A DNA stretch of 7,679 nt. It comes from Pseudomonadota bacterium. GTDB taxonomy: Bacteria; Pseudomonadota; Alphaproteobacteria; Rhizobiales; Xanthobacteraceae. A program made the translations under genes and the position numbers. Under the pieces are notes generated by a model. That model did no database searches. It saw only the letters and a program-made list of their open reading frames with translations, and had not been told where the DNA came from. Location: positions 1 through 7,679 of the forward strand of contig JAEZBA010000597.1 in assembly GCA_023430245.1 (NCBI GenBank), written 5' to 3'. Positions 5,740 to 7,679 of the stretch are shown in pieces (position 1 is the stretch's first letter; each line of letters starts with the position of its first letter).

Positions 5740-6852
5740 TTATCCGTGGAAGTGCTTGTAGGCTTTCTCGAGCGCCGCGGAGTCGAGATTGTTCGACAAT
5801 GTGTAGGCGCCGGTACGCTTCACCCAGTCCTTCTGCGACGCCACAACCTTGGCGAAGAACGGTTCCTTGGACTGCTCGGCGAGCACCTTGTTCCAGGCAT
5901 TGAGCTGGTCGGTGAGGAGCTTGTCGGGCGACTTGATGACGTTGACGCCGCGCTTCTTGATCGCATCGAGATCCTTCGAGTAGCGGTCATGCGCCATTGC
6001 GTAGCTGTCCGCAGACGCTGCGAAAGCGGCGTTGCGCAGGATCGCACGAAGCTCCGGCGGCAGCGCGTCGTGCTTCTGCTTGTTGAAGATGATCTCGAAC
6101 GATTCAGCCTGCTGGTGATGGCTGCCGACCATGTAGAATTTCGACACGTCGGGAAAGCCGAGCAGGATGTCGGACGACGGATTGTTGAATTCCGCCGAGT
6201 CGAGCAGACCGCGGTCCATCGCCGGCACGATTTCGCCACCGGGCAGAATGGTGACCGACGCACCCAGTTCCTTGAACAGGTCGGCCGACAGACCGACTGT
6301 GCGATACTTCATGCCCTTGAAGTCGTCGCCGGTCTTCATCTCTTTCTTGAACCAGCCGAGCGGCTGGGTCGGCATCGGGTAATACAGAACGCCTGTCAGG
6401 TTGAGCTTCAGGATGTTGTTGACCAGCTCCTTGTAGAGGTCTTCGCCGCCACCGTAATAGAACCAGCCAAGGAACCCGTGCGCATCCCAGCCCCATGACG
6501 GCGGGGTGCCGAACAGCGAATAGGCCTTGTGCTTGCCGTACCAGTAAGCGCACACGCCGTGGCCGCAATCCAGCACGCCGGAATGCACCGCATCGGCCAT
6601 CTGGAAGGCCGGAACGACCGCGCCGGCGGCGAGCACATCGAGCTTCAGCCGGCCGCCCGACATGTCGTTGACTTTTTTGGCGTAGTCCGCGGCCATCTCG
6701 TGGAAGATGTCCTTGGTCGGCCATGTCGACTGGTATTTCCAGGTCACCGTTTGCGCGCGCGAAACCTGCGGCATGGCAACTGTGGCAGCGCCAACGGCGC
6801 CGGCCGTCAGCAAGAATTTGCGGCGCGACGTCTTCTCGTCCTTCTTGGTCAT
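5740..6852 (-). CDS. TRAP transporter solute-binding protein (TakP/FcbT1 type)
   Basis: Periplasmic binding protein that captures the solute for the adjacent QM permease; 370 residues, full length. It has a textbook Tat signal, SRRKFLL at 9-15, a hydrophobic region, and likely cleavage after SRA (31-33). Landmarks: Arg184 in GMKYR, the expected carboxylate-binding arginine, and LDSAEFNNPSSD (217-228) with Glu221. GWDAHGFLGWFYYGGG (121-136) is typical of the TakP/FcbT1 subfamily. Cys96 and Cys101 lie close together and could form a disulfide after export. It aligns well with the partial binding protein at the left end, but has NNPSSD where that one has VGPYLD after the AEF motif, suggesting a different ligand. 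The ATG at 6852 has a strong Shine-Dalgarno (GGGAGG, 5-base spacer). First gene of the operon. Likely ligands are organic acids (2-oxo acids, aromatic or other carboxylates); this is inference from subfamily. Confidence 0.95.
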   Translation of the reverse strand: MTKKDEKTSRRKFLLTAGAVGAATVAMPQVSRAQTVTWKYQSTWPTKDIFHEMAADYAKKVNDMSGGRLKLDVLAAGAVVPAFQMADAVHSGVLDCGHGVCAYWYGKHKAYSLFGTPPSWGWDAHGFLGWFYYGGGEDLYKELVNNILKLNLTGVLYYPMPTQPLGWFKKEMKTGDDFKGMKYRTVGLSADLFKELGASVTILPGGEIVPAMDRGLLDSAEFNNPSSDILLGFPDVSKFYMVGSHHQQAESFEIIFNKQKHDALPPELRAILRNAAFAASADSYAMAHDRYSKDLDAIKKRGVNVIKSPDKLLTDQLNAWNKVLAEQSKEPFFAKVVASQKDWVKRTGAYTLSNNLDSAALEKAYKHFHG

Positions 6853-6877
6853 GAGGTCCTCCCTAGCGACCGTTTTC

Positions 6878-6961
6878 TGTACGGCTTGATGCCGTTTTCG
6901 TGACTAACCGCTGGGACGTATATGATATTCCAGCGGGTCTCATGATAGTTTGTACGGCTTG
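6878..6961. repeat. Direct repeat of TGTACGGCTTG in the divergent promoter region
   Basis: Perfect 11-base copies at 6878-6888 and 6951-6961, 73 bases apart (about seven helical turns), between the TRAP operon and the ABC transporter gene. The first copy overlaps an inverted repeat ACGGC-N5-GCCGT (6881-6895) and is framed by two CGTTTTC words (6871-6877, 6893-6899). Paired copies at a whole number of turns suggest a DNA-looping operator, but this is inference. Confidence 0.4.
6908..6936. promoter_or_regulatory. Inverted repeat around an AT-rich core, candidate operator/promoter
   Basis: CCGCTGG at 6908-6914 and its exact complement CCAGCGG at 6930-6936 flank 15 AT-rich bases that include TATGAT (6921-6926), a good -10 match on the plus strand. 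No convincing -35 hexamer was seen at the right distance for either strand. The symmetrical arms around a likely core promoter fit a repressor site controlling the TRAP operon, the ABC gene, or both. Confidence 0.4.
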
Positions 6962-6994
6962 CCCGGTTTGCACAAGTCTGCCGATGTCGCGCTT

Positions 6995-7011
6995 GGTTCG
7001 GCAACCGAACC
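6995..7011. repeat. Perfect short palindrome GGTTCGG-CAA-CCGAACC
   Basis: Seven-base arms with a 3-base loop. The right arm is also part of AACCGGG (7008-7014), complementary to CCCGGTT at 6962-6968, so GGTT/AACC half-sites recur here. Position, 80-100 bases before the ABC gene start, suits an operator. There is no T-run, so it is not an intrinsic terminator. Confidence 0.4.
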
Positions 7012-7092
7012 GGGAAAAGGTGACGTCTTCGGCGCCCATTGCCTTCGCAACGCGATCGCGCGGGAAAAGCCGGCTTTTCAGGGATTAGATGC

Positions 7093-7679
7093 GTGAAGGA
7101 ACTGCCCCGGCTGTTCGGCGAGGTCTTTCGGCTGTCGCTGCCCTATTTTCGATCAGAGGACCGGCGGGCGGGGCTGATCCTGCTCTCGGCGGTGATCGCC
7201 ATCGAATTGTCCATCGTCGCGGTGAACGTGCTGATCAATCAATGGAATGCGAGGTTTTTCAATGCCTTGCAGGACCGGAACTGGGACAATTTCGTCACCG
7301 AAATCAGCATTTTTTGCGGGCTGGCGGCGATCTTTATCGTGCTTGCGGTCTATCAGCTTTACCTGAACCAGTGGCTCCAGATCCGCTGGCGTGCCTGGAT
7401 GACGAAAGTCTATGTCGATCGCTGGCTTGCGGCATCGACCCATTACCGGATGCAATTGCTCGGCGACGCCGCCGACAATCCCGACCAGCGCATTGCCGAC
7501 GACATAAACCAGTTCATAGAGAAATCGCTGTTCATTGTGGTGCGCCTGCTCGGCGCGATCGTGACGCTGATCTCATTCTTCGCAATCCTGTGGGGCCTGT
7601 CCGCCGCGGCGCCGCTGACGCTGTTTGGGGCGCCGGTGAACATCCCGGGCTATCTGGTCTGGACCGCGCTGATCTATTC
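7093..7679 (+). CDS. ABC transporter, membrane domain, partial (YddA/SbmA-ABCD type)
   Basis: The first 195 residues of a protein running off the right edge; full-length relatives have about 570-650 residues with a C-terminal ATPase domain, not visible here. Hydrophobic helices are at about 27-48, 70-91 and 145-168, with a fourth beginning near 184. The diagnostic motif is DNPDQRIADDI (128-138), shared by the YddA (COG4178) and eukaryotic ABCD peroxisomal transporters. Relatives include SbmA/BacA-like peptide or very-long-chain-fatty-acid transporters; the substrate here is unknown. The start is GTG at 7093 with AGGGA nine bases or so upstream. An ATG at 7089 is out of frame, and an in-frame TTG at 7039 is less likely. 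Divergent from the TRAP operon across a 240-base intergenic region. Confidence 0.88.
   Translation, partial: MKELPRLFGEVFRLSLPYFRSEDRRAGLILLSAVIAIELSIVAVNVLINQWNARFFNALQDRNWDNFVTEISIFCGLAAIFIVLAVYQLYLNQWLQIRWRAWMTKVYVDRWLAASTHYRMQLLGDAADNPDQRIADDINQFIEKSLFIVVRLLGAIVTLISFFAILWGLSAAAPLTLFGAPVNIPGYLVWTALIY

Larger units (their letters stand above)
1872..6852 (-). other. Predicted TRAP transporter-microprotein-amidase operon
   Basis: Five genes on the same strand in the order binding protein, small permease, large permease, microprotein, amidase. Gaps are 143 bases (with a hairpin), a one-base overlap, 21 bases and 24 bases. The last four are tightly packed and probably co-transcribed. The arrangement couples uptake of a solute with an amide-bond hydrolase. 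Confidence 0.8.

Noticed and set aside
6900..7088. 62-codon plus-strand frame in the divergent intergenic region
   Set aside because: GTG start without a Shine-Dalgarno, no recognisable domain, and it coincides with the repeat-rich regulatory region.
7153..7643. Minus-strand open frames opposite the ABC transporter gene
   Set aside because: They are antisense to the NPDQR-containing membrane domain and have no coherent features of their own.

Overview
The window looks like chromosomal DNA of an alphaproteobacterium, most likely a Bradyrhizobium/Rhodopseudomonas/Afipia-type member of the Rhizobiales. The basis is high G+C, frequent GTG/TTG starts, twin-arginine signal peptides, and proteins that resemble families common in that group. 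This is recognition from sequence alone; no database search was run. There are no rRNA or tRNA genes, CRISPR arrays, insertion sequences or phage genes, and no gene-free stretch longer than 300 bases.

Layout: (1) 1-752, minus strand: a TRAP-transporter solute-binding protein whose C-terminus lies off the left edge. A good sigma-54 (-24/-12) promoter match sits about 40 bases before its start codon. (2) 753-959: a divergent intergenic region with four TTGCGC/GCGCAA elements. (3) 960-1835, plus strand: a probably Tat-exported dienelactone-hydrolase-family enzyme with a complete Cys-Asp-His triad. (4) 1872-6852, minus strand: a five-gene operon, read right to left: TRAP binding protein, small permease (DctQ type), large permease (DctM type), a 64-residue two-helix membrane microprotein, and an amidase-signature hydrolase. 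(5) 6853-7092: a second divergent intergenic region rich in inverted and direct repeats. (6) 7093 to the right edge, plus strand: the start of a YddA/SbmA/ABCD-type ABC transporter (membrane domain only inside the window).

Working model: the periplasmic binding protein captures an organic anion and the QM membrane pair imports it using an ion gradient. The amidase at the end of the same operon may hydrolyse the imported compound, or an amide derived from it, in the cytoplasm. A GC-rich hairpin between the binding-protein gene and dctQ probably lowers expression of the membrane genes relative to the binding protein. The unusual parts are the microprotein, which lies in the same reading frame as the amidase with only a TGA-C stop and eight open codons between them; a large permease with an extra internal segment; and a second binding protein of the same subfamily, apparently under sigma-54 control, near the operon's far end. 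The enzymes and transporters belong to known families, so any novelty is in the arrangement, the microprotein and the regulation.
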